A DNA stretch of 64,000 nt from Treponema sp. UBA1747 (GCA_002315375.1 DCHR01000018.1:1-64000); one strand, 5' to 3'; positions 1-8,762 are shown, counted from the stretch's first letter. The notes: generated by a model from the letters alone, not told the origin. Made by a program: numbers and translations.

Positions 1-721
1 TTTTGTCGTAACATACGATTGTACCTGCCTGGAGCATACCACAAAGGATTGTCTGTTCGCCCATAAGGTCAGATTTTACTTCTGCTACGAAGTCAGATTC
101 CAGAACACCTGCTTTTGATCCACCCATACCTACAGCCAGCGCTTTAGCATATGCCCATCCTTTTCCTTCAGGGTCGTTTTCAGGGTGAACGGCGATAAGA
201 TCAGGAACTCCGAATCCGCGTTCATATTCGTGCCAAACTTCTGTACCTGGTCCTTTAGGAGCACACATTACAACTGTGATGTCTTTACGGATCTGCATTC
301 CTTCTTCAATCATGTTGAATCCGTGTGAGTACCAGAGAGCTGAGTTCTGTTTCATGTGTTTCATAACTTCTGTAATAACAGGAGTATGCTGCTTGTCCGG
401 AGTAAGGTTTCCAACAAGGTCAGCAGTTGGGATCATTTCTTCATATGTTCCGCATTTGAAACCGTTTTCTGTAGCGTTTTTCCATGACTGGCGTTTTTCT
501 GTAATAGCAGATTCACGGAGTGCATAAGATACATCCAGACCTGCAGCGCGCAGACACATACCCTGGTTCAGACCCTGAGCACCACATCCTACGATAACGA
601 TTTTTTTGCCTTTAAGAGCGTTTACTCCGTCAGCAAATTCTTCTTTAGCCATTGAGCGGCAGTGTCCAAGCTGAAGCTTAGCTACGCGCCAAGGAATTGC
701 ATTGAAATAGTTGTTTCCCAT
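1..721 (-). CDS. ilvC: Ketol-acid reductoisomerase, class II (3'-truncated by window edge)
   Basis: NADPH-dependent isomeroreductase of valine and isoleucine synthesis: it converts acetolactate or acetohydroxybutyrate to the dihydroxy acids, in the cytoplasm. The first 240 residues are visible. They carry the Rossmann loop IVGCGAQG (about residues 43-50), the NADPH-specificity stretch with [16 protein letters not shown], and the start of the metal-binding helix [12 protein letters not shown]. The sequence closely follows my memory of the long E. coli-type (class II, about 490 aa) enzyme, so about half is missing beyond position 1. The start at 721 (ATG) has a GAGG-like site (AGAGGTGTAGAA) just upstream. 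The reading frame is intact to the edge. Confidence 0.95.
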   Translation of the reverse strand, partial: MGNNYFNAIPWRVAKLQLGHCRSMAKEEFADGVNALKGKKIVIVGCGAQGLNQGMCLRAAGLDVSYALRESAITEKRQSWKNATENGFKCGTYEEMIPTADLVGNLTPDKQHTPVITEVMKHMKQNSALWYSHGFNMIEEGMQIRKDITVVMCAPKGPGTEVWHEYERGFGVPDLIAVHPENDPEGKGWAYAKALAVGMGGSKAGVLESDFVAEVKSDLMGEQTILCGMLQAGTIVCYDK

Positions 722-760
722 TTCTACACCTCTATTATTTTGATTTTATAATTAGCATTT

Positions 761-804
761 TAATACTATGTATCTATTATATAGTATTATCATTAATCTG
801 ACTA
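761..804 (-). promoter_or_regulatory. Probable ilvC promoter inside an inverted repeat
   Basis: On the minus strand TAGTCA (799-804) and TATAAT (776-781) are separated by 17 nt, in a very AT-rich gap upstream of ilvC. A perfect 9-bp inverted repeat, TAATACTAT at 761-769 and ATAGTATTA at 781-789, flanks and touches the -10 box. This is the arrangement expected of an operator or an mRNA hairpin at the transcription start. No regulator gene adjoins it, so the binding protein is unknown. Confidence 0.45.
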
Positions 805-861
805 CTTTAATAATACTAAAGATATTAAATTATGCTTAATTTTTTATTGTTTTTTTGAGTT

Positions 862-1269
862 TCAGACCTCATTTTTGCATTTTATTTCCATAATTTCTTC
901 GATTCCGCGGTGCAAAAGTCTGCAGATAGGAGTATCAGGAGCCTTGTAATAGACTTCTTTTCCCTCACGGCGGCTTTCGATAATTCCTGCTGCCTTAAGA
1001 ATTTTCAAATGATGGCTTACGGCCGGGCTGGACATTTCAACTATAGCGGAAATATTCAGAACGCATTCTTCGCAATGGCATAAAAGCCAGAAGATTCTGA
1101 GTCTGGAATAATCGTCCAGAAGCTTGAACATATCAGCCAGAGTCTGGAAATTCTCTGTTTTCGAAAGGGATTCTTTGAGAAAAGGAGTTATTTCGTCTTC
1201 TCCGTGATTATGGGGAAGATTATGGAAGTGAATGTGTTCAGTTCCTGTTTTGTGATCGTGATTTTCCAT
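862..1269 (-). CDS. ArsR/SmtB-family metal-sensing repressor
   Basis: 135-aa winged-helix repressor. Residues about 40-115 form the ArsR fold, with recognition helix MSSPAVSHHLKILKAAGI and wing RREGKEVYY. A cysteine cluster C64-H-C66-x2-C69 sits on the helix before the HTH, where CadC/ArsR-type sensors bind soft metals. The N-terminus is His-rich (HDH, HIHFH, HNH), which may add a zinc site. It diverges from an HMA protein and a P1B-ATPase, and two palindromes lie in the shared promoter gap. It is therefore very likely the metal-released repressor of that unit. The exact metal (Zn, Cd or Pb) cannot be read from the sequence. Confidence 0.9.
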   Translation of the reverse strand: MENHDHKTGTEHIHFHNLPHNHGEDEITPFLKESLSKTENFQTLADMFKLLDDYSRLRIFWLLCHCEECVLNISAIVEMSSPAVSHHLKILKAAGIIESRREGKEVYYKAPDTPICRLLHRGIEEIMEIKCKNEV

Positions 1270-1292
1270 AAGGTAATTCTATCGTAAAAAAG

Positions 1293-1350
1293 TTGACAAA
1301 TCAAACGATTAAATGTATATTTAATTATAACGATTAAACGATTGTTTAAT
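1293..1350 (+). promoter_or_regulatory. Metal-resistance promoter with two tandem ArsR-type operators
   Basis: TTGACA (1293-1298), a 17-nt spacer and TATATT (1316-1321) make a near-consensus promoter reading toward the HMA and ATPase genes. Two perfect 7-4-7 inverted repeats of the same design lie here: ATTAAATGTATATTTAAT (1308-1325), which covers the -10 box, and ATTAAACGATTGTTTAAT (1333-1350), centred 25 bp downstream. On the minus strand TATAAT (1324-1329) could serve the repressor gene, so one operator pair could control both directions. Confidence 0.7.
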
Positions 1351-1425
1351 TAATAAATTATAGAGACAGTTTATTCCATACAACTGATAAATCAGAAAGG
1401 GGATTACTTGTCCAGGGAGATACAA

Positions 1426-1644
1426 ATGAAGAAAACATACAAAATCGAAGTCGACTGCGCTGCCTGTGCACAGAAAGTTGAAGATGCTGCAAAAAAAGTT
1501 GATGGAGTTTCGGCTCTTACAGTAAATTTCATGACTCAGAAAATGACAGTAGAAATGGCAGATGATGCTGATGAAAAGAAAATCATGAAGGCTGTTGAAA
1601 AAGCAGCTAAAAAAATCGAAGACGATTTTGAAATCGAATACTAA
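1426..1644 (+). CDS. Stand-alone heavy-metal-associated (HMA) domain protein
   Basis: 72-aa cytoplasmic metal carrier with a single ferredoxin-like HMA domain. The metal-binding loop is D-C11-A-A-C14, and the protein is otherwise Lys/Glu-rich. I chose ATG 1426 because AGGGAG (1414-1419) lies 6 nt upstream; a TTG at 1408 in the same frame would add six residues. It precedes a P1B-ATPase that lacks its own N-terminal HMA domain, so the two probably act together, with this protein delivering or gating the metal. The DCxxC loop is typical of Zn/Cd-type HMA domains, but that is inference. Confidence 0.85.
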   Translation: MKKTYKIEVDCAACAQKVEDAAKKVDGVSALTVNFMTQKMTVEMADDADEKKIMKAVEKAAKKIEDDFEIEY

Positions 1645-1719
1645 AGAATCTGATTTTAATTACAGGTGAGTCTGGATCTGAAGTTTTAGAATCCGGACTT
1701 TACTGAAAGGGGTGTAAAG

Positions 1720-3648
1720 ATGACCAAAAAACAGAAAAAAGTTTTCAAGCGAATTATTGTTACTTCGGTTTTATTCATTCTTCTGAATGTAATTAATAAG
1801 TTTCTGGTAACTGAAGATATCAGACTGGCAGTCTGGTACAAGGTTCCGTTTATCACCCTCTATGGAGTTGCTTATCTTATAATCGGTTATGATATTCTGA
1901 AAAAAGCTTTCAAAGGAATTATCAAAGGTCAGGTTTTTGATGAGAACTTTCTTATGGCTGTTGCAACACTGGGTGCAATTGGCGTTGCCATTTATAATAC
2001 AGTGGCTCTCGGCGAAACAGAATATGATTTTAATGAAGCAGTTGCTGTAATGCTTTTTTATCAGGTTGGTGAACTTTTCCAGAGTGTTGCAGTAGGAAAG
2101 AGCCGCAAGAGTATTACAGCTCTTATGGATATCCGCCCTGATTATGCCAATATTGAAAAAGACGGAAAACTTGTTCAGGTTGATCCGGAAGAAGTTCAGA
2201 CAGGAACAGTTATTACAGTTCAGCCTGGAGAAAGAGTTCCTCTTGACGGTGTGATTATTGAGGGAACTTCAACTTTGAATACAAGTGCCCTTACAGGTGA
2301 AAGTCTTCCTCGCGAAGTTGCAGCAGAAGATGAAGTTATTTCCGGCTGTATCAATATGACCGGAGTTCTTAAAATCAGAACAAGCAGAGGCTTCGGTGAA
2401 TCAACTGTTTCAAAAATCCTTACACTGGTTGAAGAATCTAGTTCAAGAAAATCGAAATCAGAAAACTTCATTTCAAAGTTTGCCCGGGTTTATACACCAA
2501 TCGTTTGTGTGGGAGCTCTTGTACTGGCTGTAATTCCTCCTGTTGCAAATATCATTTCAGGAAATGAAGCTTTATGGGCCCAGTGGATTTACCGCGCTCT
2601 TACATTCCTTGTAATCAGCTGTCCTTGTGCTCTTGTTGTAAGTATTCCTCTTTCTTTCTTTGCCGGTCTTGGAGCTGCAAGTAAAGAAGGTGTTTTGATC
2701 AAAGGTTCCAATTATCTGGAAACCTTAAGCAAGGTTCGTACTGTTGTATTCGATAAAACAGGAACTCTGACAAAGGGTGTTTTTGAAGTAGCCGGTGTTC
2801 ATCACAATAAAATCGAAGAAGAAAAAATTCTTGAATATGCTGCTCTTGCAGAATGCAGTTCAAGCCATCCGATTGCAGTAAGTCTCCGTGAGGCCTATGG
2901 AAAAGAAATTGACCGTAACCGTGTTTCAGATATAAAAGAAATTGCTGGTCATGGACTTACTGCTGTTGTAGACGGAAATGAAGTTGCCTGTGGTAACGGA
3001 AAGTTGATGGAAAGCCTGAATCTGGAGTACAGTCCTTGTTCTCATACAGGAACTGTTATCCACGTTGCAATCAATGGTGAATACTGCGGACATATTCTGA
3101 TCAGTGATGTTATTAAGCCTGAAGCAAAAGAAGCAATTGAGGGACTGTCAAAGGCCGGTGTAAAGAAGTCTGTAATGCTTACAGGTGATGCCAAAGCCGT
3201 GGCAGAAAAAGTGGGACAGGAACTTGGTCTTACAGAAGTTCATTCAGAACTTCTTCCTCAGGATAAAGTAAGTCAGGTTGAACGTCTTCTTTCTGAACAG
3301 ACTGAAGGTAAACTTGCTTTCGTCGGAGACGGAATAAACGATGCTCCTGTTTTGAGTCGTGCTGATATCGGTATTGCAATGGGTGCAATGGGAAGTGATG
3401 CTGCCATTGAAGCAGCAGACATTGTACTTATGGATGATAACCCTGTGAAAATCGGGCGTGGAATAAAAATCAGCCGTAAGTGCATCAGAATCGTATATGA
3501 AAATATTGCATTTGCTCTGGGTGTAAAACTTGCCTGTCTTGTTTTGGGTGCTCTGGGTATTGCAAACATGTGGATTGCAATTTTTGCAGATGTTGGTGTA
3601 ATGGTTCTGGCAGTTCTGAATGCAATTCGTGCACTTAAATGCAAATAA
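1720..3648 (+). CDS. P1B-type metal-exporting ATPase (Zn/Cd/Pb class)
   Basis: 642-aa inner-membrane pump that uses ATP to expel soft divalent metal ions. Visible motifs, in order: N-terminal membrane helices, actuator loop TGES, metal-channel motif C301-P-C303 (in SCPCALVVSIP), phosphorylated D345 in DKTGTLT, the SSHP loop of the nucleotide domain, hinge GDGINDAP (about 536-543), then two last helices. A CPC channel with this order fits ZntA/CadA-like pumps. The usual N-terminal HMA domain is absent and is supplied by the preceding separate gene, 75 bp upstream. AAAGGGG before the start is a strong ribosome site. Its promoter carries ArsR-type operators. Confidence 0.93.
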   Translation: MTKKQKKVFKRIIVTSVLFILLNVINKFLVTEDIRLAVWYKVPFITLYGVAYLIIGYDILKKAFKGIIKGQVFDENFLMAVATLGAIGVAIYNTVALGETEYDFNEAVAVMLFYQVGELFQSVAVGKSRKSITALMDIRPDYANIEKDGKLVQVDPEEVQTGTVITVQPGERVPLDGVIIEGTSTLNTSALTGESLPREVAAEDEVISGCINMTGVLKIRTSRGFGESTVSKILTLVEESSSRKSKSENFISKFARVYTPIVCVGALVLAVIPPVANIISGNEALWAQWIYRALTFLVISCPCALVVSIPLSFFAGLGAASKEGVLIKGSNYLETLSKVRTVVFDKTGTLTKGVFEVAGVHHNKIEEEKILEYAALAECSSSHPIAVSLREAYGKEIDRNRVSDIKEIAGHGLTAVVDGNEVACGNGKLMESLNLEYSPCSHTGTVIHVAINGEYCGHILISDVIKPEAKEAIEGLSKAGVKKSVMLTGDAKAVAEKVGQELGLTEVHSELLPQDKVSQVERLLSEQTEGKLAFVGDGINDAPVLSRADIGIAMGAMGSDAAIEAADIVLMDDNPVKIGRGIKISRKCIRIVYENIAFALGVKLACLVLGALGIANMWIAIFADVGVMVLAVLNAIRALKCK

Positions 3649-3672
3649 ACTGTTAATCGTTATTAATGAAAG

Positions 3673-3695
3673 GCGTCCTTCGGGACGCTTTTTTT
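3673..3695 (+). terminator. Rho-independent terminator after the metal ATPase
   Basis: Perfect 6-bp GC stem GCGTCC/GGACGC closed by a TTCG tetraloop (3673-3688) and followed by seven Ts. It ends the metal-resistance transcript. Confidence 0.9.
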
Positions 3696-3712
3696 GTGTA
3701 CTAATTAAAATA

Positions 3713-3721
3713 TGCTATAAT
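3713..3721 (+). promoter_or_regulatory. Extended -10 promoter, probably leaderless
   Basis: TGC followed by TATAAT (3716-3721) lies only 6 nt before ATG 3728, and no ribosome-binding site fits in between. A start at the usual distance from the -10 box would fall on or next to the A of the start codon, giving an mRNA without a leader. Confidence 0.6.
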
Positions 3722-3727
3722 AAAAGA

Positions 3728-4996
3728 ATGAAAATAAAAGTTCAAAATGCTGATTATGCTGATGTAATTAAAAAAGCAAAAGGAATAAACAGTCGTCCCC
3801 ACAAACAGTGGTGGATATTGAAAGTTCTTGTTGCTTTACTTTCAAAGGGTGATTTCAAAGAAACAGATTTTTCTTATTCAGAAGAAGGAATGAATGCTTT
3901 GCAAAAGAATGAACCCTGTCTTATTCTTATGAACCATTCAAGCTTCATCGATCTGAAAATTGCTTTCAGAGTTTTCCGTGACCGACGCTTTTCCATTGTT
4001 TGTACCAGTGACGGTTTCATCGGTAAAAACTTTCTCATGAAAAAGCTTGGCTGCATTCCCACACAGAAATTCGTTCCCGATGTTCAGCTTGTGCGAAGCA
4101 TGATTTTCAGTGCACATGTGCTCAAGCAGTCAATTCTGATGTACCCTGAAGCAAGTTATTCTTTTGATGGAACTGCAACTGACCTGCCTGAAACACTTGG
4201 CAAGTTTATTCAGGTTCTTGGGATTCCTGTTGTAATGGTAAAAACCGAAGGTGCTTTTACAAGAGATCCTCTTTACAATAACCTTCAGTTAAGAAAAGTT
4301 CCTGTTAGTGCAAAAGTAAAATATCTTTTAAGCCCTGAGGATTTGAAAAGAAAAACTACTTTGGAACTGAACGATATACTGAAAAAGGAATTTACATTTG
4401 ATAACTGGAAATGGCAGCAGGAAAATTCCATTCTTGTGAAAGAGCCATTCCGCGCAGACCTGCTGAACCGGGTACTTTATAAATGTCCCGCCTGTAAAAC
4501 AGAAGGTTCAATGGAAGGAAAGGGGATTTTTATCACCTGTAAGAGCTGTGAAAAAAAATATGAACTTCTTGAAACTGGTTTTCTGAAAGCGGTTGATGGA
4601 GAAACAGAATTCCCTCATGTTCCTGACTGGTATAAATGGGAACGTGAAAATGTCAGAAAAGAAATTACTGAAGGAAAATACAATCTGGATGTAGATGTTG
4701 AAATCTGCATGCTGGTTGATACTAAATGTATATACAAAGTGGGAGAGGGACATCTTGTTCATAACCGGGATGGATTCCATTTGACAGGTTGTAATGGAAA
4801 ACTTGATTATTTCCAGAAACCTCTGGCTTCTTACAGTCTTTATTCAGATTATTTCTGGTATGAACGGGGAGATATGATTTGTATAGGAAATATGAAAGTT
4901 CTCTATTACTGTTTCCCTAAAAATTCCGGTGATATAGTAGCAAAAACCCGTCTGGCACAGGAAGAAATCTACAAGCTTGAAAAAATGAAGGCATAA
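3728..4996 (+). CDS. PlsC-like acyltransferase with C-terminal zinc ribbon
   Basis: 422 aa. The N-terminal half has the glycerophosphate acyltransferase signature H70-S-S-F-I-D75 (HX4D) in MNHSSFIDLK and a second block YPEASYSFDG, in place of the usual PEGTR. It should therefore transfer an acyl chain at the membrane, but the acceptor is not evident. Residues 253-274 form a CPAC...CKSC zinc ribbon, followed by about 150 residues that I do not recognise (two Trp/Tyr-rich stretches). The start is placed at ATG 3728 because the TATAAT box lies 6 nt before it; an upstream in-frame extension would cross the terminator. It stands alone between two terminators. Confidence 0.75.
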   Translation: MKIKVQNADYADVIKKAKGINSRPHKQWWILKVLVALLSKGDFKETDFSYSEEGMNALQKNEPCLILMNHSSFIDLKIAFRVFRDRRFSIVCTSDGFIGKNFLMKKLGCIPTQKFVPDVQLVRSMIFSAHVLKQSILMYPEASYSFDGTATDLPETLGKFIQVLGIPVVMVKTEGAFTRDPLYNNLQLRKVPVSAKVKYLLSPEDLKRKTTLELNDILKKEFTFDNWKWQQENSILVKEPFRADLLNRVLYKCPACKTEGSMEGKGIFITCKSCEKKYELLETGFLKAVDGETEFPHVPDWYKWERENVRKEITEGKYNLDVDVEICMLVDTKCIYKVGEGHLVHNRDGFHLTGCNGKLDYFQKPLASYSLYSDYFWYERGDMICIGNMKVLYYCFPKNSGDIVAKTRLAQEEIYKLEKMKA

Positions 4997-5000
4997 AAAA

Positions 5001-5030
5001 AAGGCAGCGAATAAACGCTGCCTTTTTTGT
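5001..5030. terminator. Bidirectional terminator between convergent genes
   Basis: Nine-bp stem AAGGCAGCG (5001-5009) and CGCTGCCTT (5016-5024) with a 6-nt loop. A-runs on the left and T-runs on the right let it stop both the acyltransferase and the chemoreceptor transcripts. Confidence 0.88.
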
Positions 5031-5061
5031 TCCTCAGAAATAATAAATGGGTTTGAGTTGC

Positions 5062-6933
5062 TTAGTTCAATTTGAAGTAAGCAACCTGAGAAGAAAGTTC
5101 GTTGGTTGAGTTTACGTTTTCTTCAACAGCAGCATGAACCTCTTCGAGAGAATTGTTTACTGTATTTGCCGCTTCTGAAATTGAGTTCATGGCATTATTG
5201 ATTTCAACAGTAATCTGTGAAAGTTTTTCCATTTCAGAAAGAACCTGATCAGAACCATTAAGCATGTTGTTTGAGTTGTCCTGAACAATCTGAGTTGAAT
5301 CCGTAATCAGACGGATTGCTTCCAGAATCTGGCTTGAACCAGCATTCTGTTCCTGCATGGCCTGCATAATTGCAGCTTCCTGATTCTGTACTTTCTGGGT
5401 AAGATCATAGATTCTTGCGAACTGTTCCTGTACTTCACTGATGTTCTGCGAAACATTTTCGATTGAAATACCAAGGGTACCCAGACGGTCAGAAATAGAT
5501 TTGGACTGTTCATTGGAATCTTCTGCCAGTTTACGGATTTCATCTGCAACAACTGCAAATCCTTTTCCGGCTTCTCCTGCATGAGCTGCTTCGATTGCAG
5601 CATTCATAGCCAGAAGGTTGGTCTGTTCAGCCATGTTCTGAATCATTTCGGAAGCTTCCTGCATACCTTTAGATTCTTCAGCAATCTGACGTGCTGTTTC
5701 TACGGCTGATTCAACTTTTTTCTGTCCGGATGAAGATTCAGCATTAAGTGCATCAACGGTGATTGTGTTCTGGCGGAGAATGCTTGTTACAGAATTGATG
5801 TTTGCAACCATTTCTTCAATGGCAGCAGAAGACTGTGTAACACTTGCAGCCTGACTCTGAACGTTGTCGTTAAGGGTTTCGATATTATCGACAATACTTT
5901 TGATGGAAGTTTGTGTCTGATTTACAGAGTTATTCTGATTTTCCATATCTGCTCTGACCTGGGAAATATTTTCTGATATGGATGAGATGTCTTTGGAAAT
6001 GTGATTAATATTTGTCTGTAACTGGAAGGCTGTTGATGTTGAAGTATCACCTGTCTGCTGAATACTTCCAAGAAGAGCAATAGATGTTGAACTGAATTTG
6101 TTCAGGCCATGAAGTGCAAGTCCCAGGTTATCGCGGGTTTCAACATCAATATGACTTTGTGTGTAATCTCCTTCAGAAATCCGTGTGACAAAATCAGAAA
6201 GTCCGTCAATGAGTCTCTGTTTTTCACGCATATTCAGATGGTTCGATAAGGTACCAAGAACAATCGAAATAAAGGTAGTAGGAAAAATATAGAAAGCAAA
6301 AAAACGCAGCTGAGCTCCGTATTCCAGAGTCATAAGCTTAATTGATGGAGCCAGAATGCCGAAAGCAGTTCCAATAAGGGTCTGGCATGAAACAATCTGC
6401 GCGAAGCGGGACATTTTAATTGCCATCTGTTCCCTGCGAACCTTTATGAATTTCATGTAACGGGAAAGGGAAGTGTTCAGGTTTACGTAACACATTGTTC
6501 CAACGGAAAAATATGAAGCCAGGGTAGTCAGCATAACAGGAATTCCAAAGCCGTTGGCAAAATCGATTCCAACTGAAATTGCTCCCAATAAGGCACAGAT
6601 GAAAAGAATAAAGGCAGGTGTAGCTGATGCACACCATAGGAACAATTTGTAGTAAAAGTTTGCACACTTGATTGATTCTTCGCTTCCGTCATAGCTCCGA
6701 ATCTTTTTCATACAAAAATAGTAAAAAACTCCCGGAACAATAAGCATAAAGAGATTTGCAATTAGCATTGGTAAACTTGAATGGAAAGCTCTTGATTCTT
6801 CCGGGGTCAGATATTTTGCACCCTGGACAGCAACCATAAACAGAGCGTATGGAAGATAACAGGTCAGATAAGTAAAAATAAAGATTTTTTTAGGGGGTTT
6901 TGGGGCCTGGATATTTTTTTGATTTGCAGCCAT
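5062..6933 (-). CDS. Methyl-accepting chemotaxis protein with multi-pass membrane N-terminus
   Basis: 623-aa chemoreceptor. The first 240 residues contain about six hydrophobic segments and no sizeable extracytoplasmic ligand domain. A HAMP-like stretch follows (around [16 protein letters not shown]), then a long helical signalling domain whose hairpin tip is near residues 440-480, with [20 protein letters not shown] and [11 protein letters not shown]. The tip should contact CheA and CheW. Sensing must be by the membrane region itself or a partner protein. GGAG precedes ATG 6933, and a TATAAT on the minus strand (7020-7025) could start an mRNA with a leader of about 80 nt. No chemotaxis genes adjoin it. 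Confidence 0.93.
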   Translation of the reverse strand: MAANQKNIQAPKPPKKIFIFTYLTCYLPYALFMVAVQGAKYLTPEESRAFHSSLPMLIANLFMLIVPGVFYYFCMKKIRSYDGSEESIKCANFYYKLFLWCASATPAFILFICALLGAISVGIDFANGFGIPVMLTTLASYFSVGTMCYVNLNTSLSRYMKFIKVRREQMAIKMSRFAQIVSCQTLIGTAFGILAPSIKLMTLEYGAQLRFFAFYIFPTTFISIVLGTLSNHLNMREKQRLIDGLSDFVTRISEGDYTQSHIDVETRDNLGLALHGLNKFSSTSIALLGSIQQTGDTSTSTAFQLQTNINHISKDISSISENISQVRADMENQNNSVNQTQTSIKSIVDNIETLNDNVQSQAASVTQSSAAIEEMVANINSVTSILRQNTITVDALNAESSSGQKKVESAVETARQIAEESKGMQEASEMIQNMAEQTNLLAMNAAIEAAHAGEAGKGFAVVADEIRKLAEDSNEQSKSISDRLGTLGISIENVSQNISEVQEQFARIYDLTQKVQNQEAAIMQAMQEQNAGSSQILEAIRLITDSTQIVQDNSNNMLNGSDQVLSEMEKLSQITVEINNAMNSISEAANTVNNSLEEVHAAVEENVNSTNELSSQVAYFKLN

Positions 6934-7101
6934 AAAGGTCTCCTTGTAATAAAGCGAAAATATTTTTTTGCTCTACTGGAAGCTTTCGCATAGCATGAGC
7001 GGACTTTTTGACTTAAGTTATTATACAATGACTTTCTGAATAAAAAAAGAAAAATGTTGGAATTTCGTGATTTTTGGAGAGATTTGATATTTTGAAAGGT
7101 G

Positions 7102-8760
7102 TTATTGCCTTTTGCTATATGAATTTACGATAGATTCAAAAGTTTTTCTCAGGTCTTTTTCAAGCGGCTTATAAAGAGCTTCTTTTTCAATTTTGAGGAA
7201 TTCAGTCCGGTTAATGTTTCTGGCTCCATAACGGGCCATGTTGTCAGTATAGCTCTGGCTGTCTACGATGATGCCTCCACATTCGGTAAAGGCTTTCATG
7301 AACAGAGCAAAGGCACTTTTGGAAGAGTCTGGTTCAATGGTGAACATGCTTTCTCCGCAGAATACACTTCCTATAAGAACTCCGTAGAATCCTCCGGCCA
7401 GTTTTCCTTTGTGCCAAACTTCAAAACTGTGTGCATATCCTGCTTTATGAAGTTTTGTATAAGCATCAATCATTTTCTGCCCGATCCAGGTACCATCCTG
7501 ATCGGGGCGTTTCATAGCGGCACATTCTTTCATAACCCGGCGGAAACATTTATCCATAGTGTAGGTGTAGGGAGTTTTTTTGAGGAAACGTCTGAGGCTG
7601 TCAGGACAATGGAATTCCCCGGGAAAAAGAACAAAACGCGGGTCTGTGGAATACCAGGTGACCGGTTCCTTGTCTTTTTCAGAGAACCATGGAAATACGC
7701 CCTGCATATAGGCTGAATAAAGAAGCTGGAGAGGAATGCTTTCAGTTATTTCGCATATTTGCCGGCCATAGCTGGAGTATTTTGTATTCGGTTCAGGGAA
7801 AGCAATAATTTTTTCCGGGTCAAAAGGTTCATCCTTGTTTTCGTATTCCGCAAAATCTTTTTCAAGAAAGGAAGACAAAGGCACCGAGTAATTTTCAGGG
7901 AAAGAAATACGATTTTTCTCAAGCCTGTTCCAGTATTCCGTCTGCTGTACTCTGTTATTGTCAGTGGCACCATAGCGGTATTTGTATGGAATGCTCATTC
8001 CCAGATCCCAGTAGGCGAATCCGTTGTCAAAAAGGTATTTTCCCAGAAGTGCCATCTGAAGGTTTCCGATGTCGTTTTCTTTGTGGAATCCTGTCAGGGA
8101 AGCATAGGAATTTCCCGTGATGAAACCAATTTCGCCTGCAACAAGTTTGTCGCCGTTCCAGATTTCAACGCTGTCTACGCTGATTTTTGAATCCGGGTTT
8201 TCATGGATATGAATTAAAATCTCTGTTAATTCCGGACAAAGCCAGGTTTCCGGGTAACATTCATTAATGGAATCCAGACATTCCCGGAAGGCCCTGTTGA
8301 AGGTGAGTTTATAATTACCGAATTTTTTTTCGATGAGTTTTCTGACATTATGGGGGATTCTGAAAGTTTCCGGGGTAATCAGACATTTTTTATTATGGAA
8401 GCGGATTGAAAGAACATTGAGAACATCAATCTTCATGGACATGGGATAGAAGCCCAGAAAAAGGGCTGCACGGATCAGGTCTTCGTCAAATTTGAGGGAA
8501 AAGGCATCTTCAGAAATAGTGCTGATTACGTAATCTGCAAAGAACTCAATTTCTTCAAGCTCTGGTTTAACCATTTCAAGCCGCATTTCCAGTTTTTTAT
8601 CGAGCATGAATAAGTCAGCAGGAGAAGATATTTCCAGTCCTCTTGTAACGCATAAAAAACCGAAGGCATCCGCATTTGAGAAAGAATTGAAATATTCATC
8701 GATATTTTCAGGAAGTGTTTTATGCTTTTTTATTTCTGAAATCAGACGCTCCCAGTTCAT
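7102..8760 (-). CDS. aat: Leucyl/phenylalanyl-tRNA-protein transferase (Aat) with a duplicated GNAT-like half
   Basis: 552 aa, more than twice the usual length of about 230. Residues about 320-540 are a complete Aat domain: GVFPWF, WYSTDPR, GTWI, the core HSFEVWHKGKLAGGFYGV (from about 443), SVFCGESMF and DSQ...MARYGA (about 512). Aat adds Leu or Phe from tRNA to N-terminal Arg or Lys, marking proteins for ClpS/ClpAP. The N-terminal half contains a second, diverged copy of the core (about 197-265: DSVEIWNGDKLVAGEIGFI ... YKYRYGA). In that copy the catalytic motifs are blurred. The promoter is of the leaderless type. It lies 38 bp from, and divergent to, the small membrane-protein gene. Confidence 0.85.
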   Translation of the reverse strand: MNWERLISEIKKHKTLPENIDEYFNSFSNADAFGFLCVTRGLEISSPADLFMLDKKLEMRLEMVKPELEEIEFFADYVISTISEDAFSLKFDEDLIRAALFLGFYPMSMKIDVLNVLSIRFHNKKCLITPETFRIPHNVRKLIEKKFGNYKLTFNRAFRECLDSINECYPETWLCPELTEILIHIHENPDSKISVDSVEIWNGDKLVAGEIGFITGNSYASLTGFHKENDIGNLQMALLGKYLFDNGFAYWDLGMSIPYKYRYGATDNNRVQQTEYWNRLEKNRISFPENYSVPLSSFLEKDFAEYENKDEPFDPEKIIAFPEPNTKYSSYGRQICEITESIPLQLLYSAYMQGVFPWFSEKDKEPVTWYSTDPRFVLFPGEFHCPDSLRRFLKKTPYTYTMDKCFRRVMKECAAMKRPDQDGTWIGQKMIDAYTKLHKAGYAHSFEVWHKGKLAGGFYGVLIGSVFCGESMFTIEPDSSKSAFALFMKAFTECGGIIVDSQSYTDNMARYGARNINRTEFLKIEKEALYKPLEKDLRKTFESIVNSYSKRQ

Positions 8761-8762
8761 GG

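Noticed and set aside
3273..3644. 123-aa open frame on the minus strand under the metal ATPase
   Set aside because: Mirror of a conserved coding region; its composition (Arg, Ser, Pro, Ile) is that of an antisense frame.
6934..7048. Sigma-28 flagellar promoter for the chemoreceptor
   Set aside because: An AAAA, 15 nt, GCGAAAG arrangement exists, but it matches the GCCGATAA consensus too poorly; the TATAAT at 7020-7025 is a better candidate.
7759..8190. 143-aa open frame on the plus strand within the Aat gene
   Set aside because: It is antisense to a gene with clear protein motifs, its translation is Phe/Arg/Val-rich with no motif, and no ribosome site precedes it.
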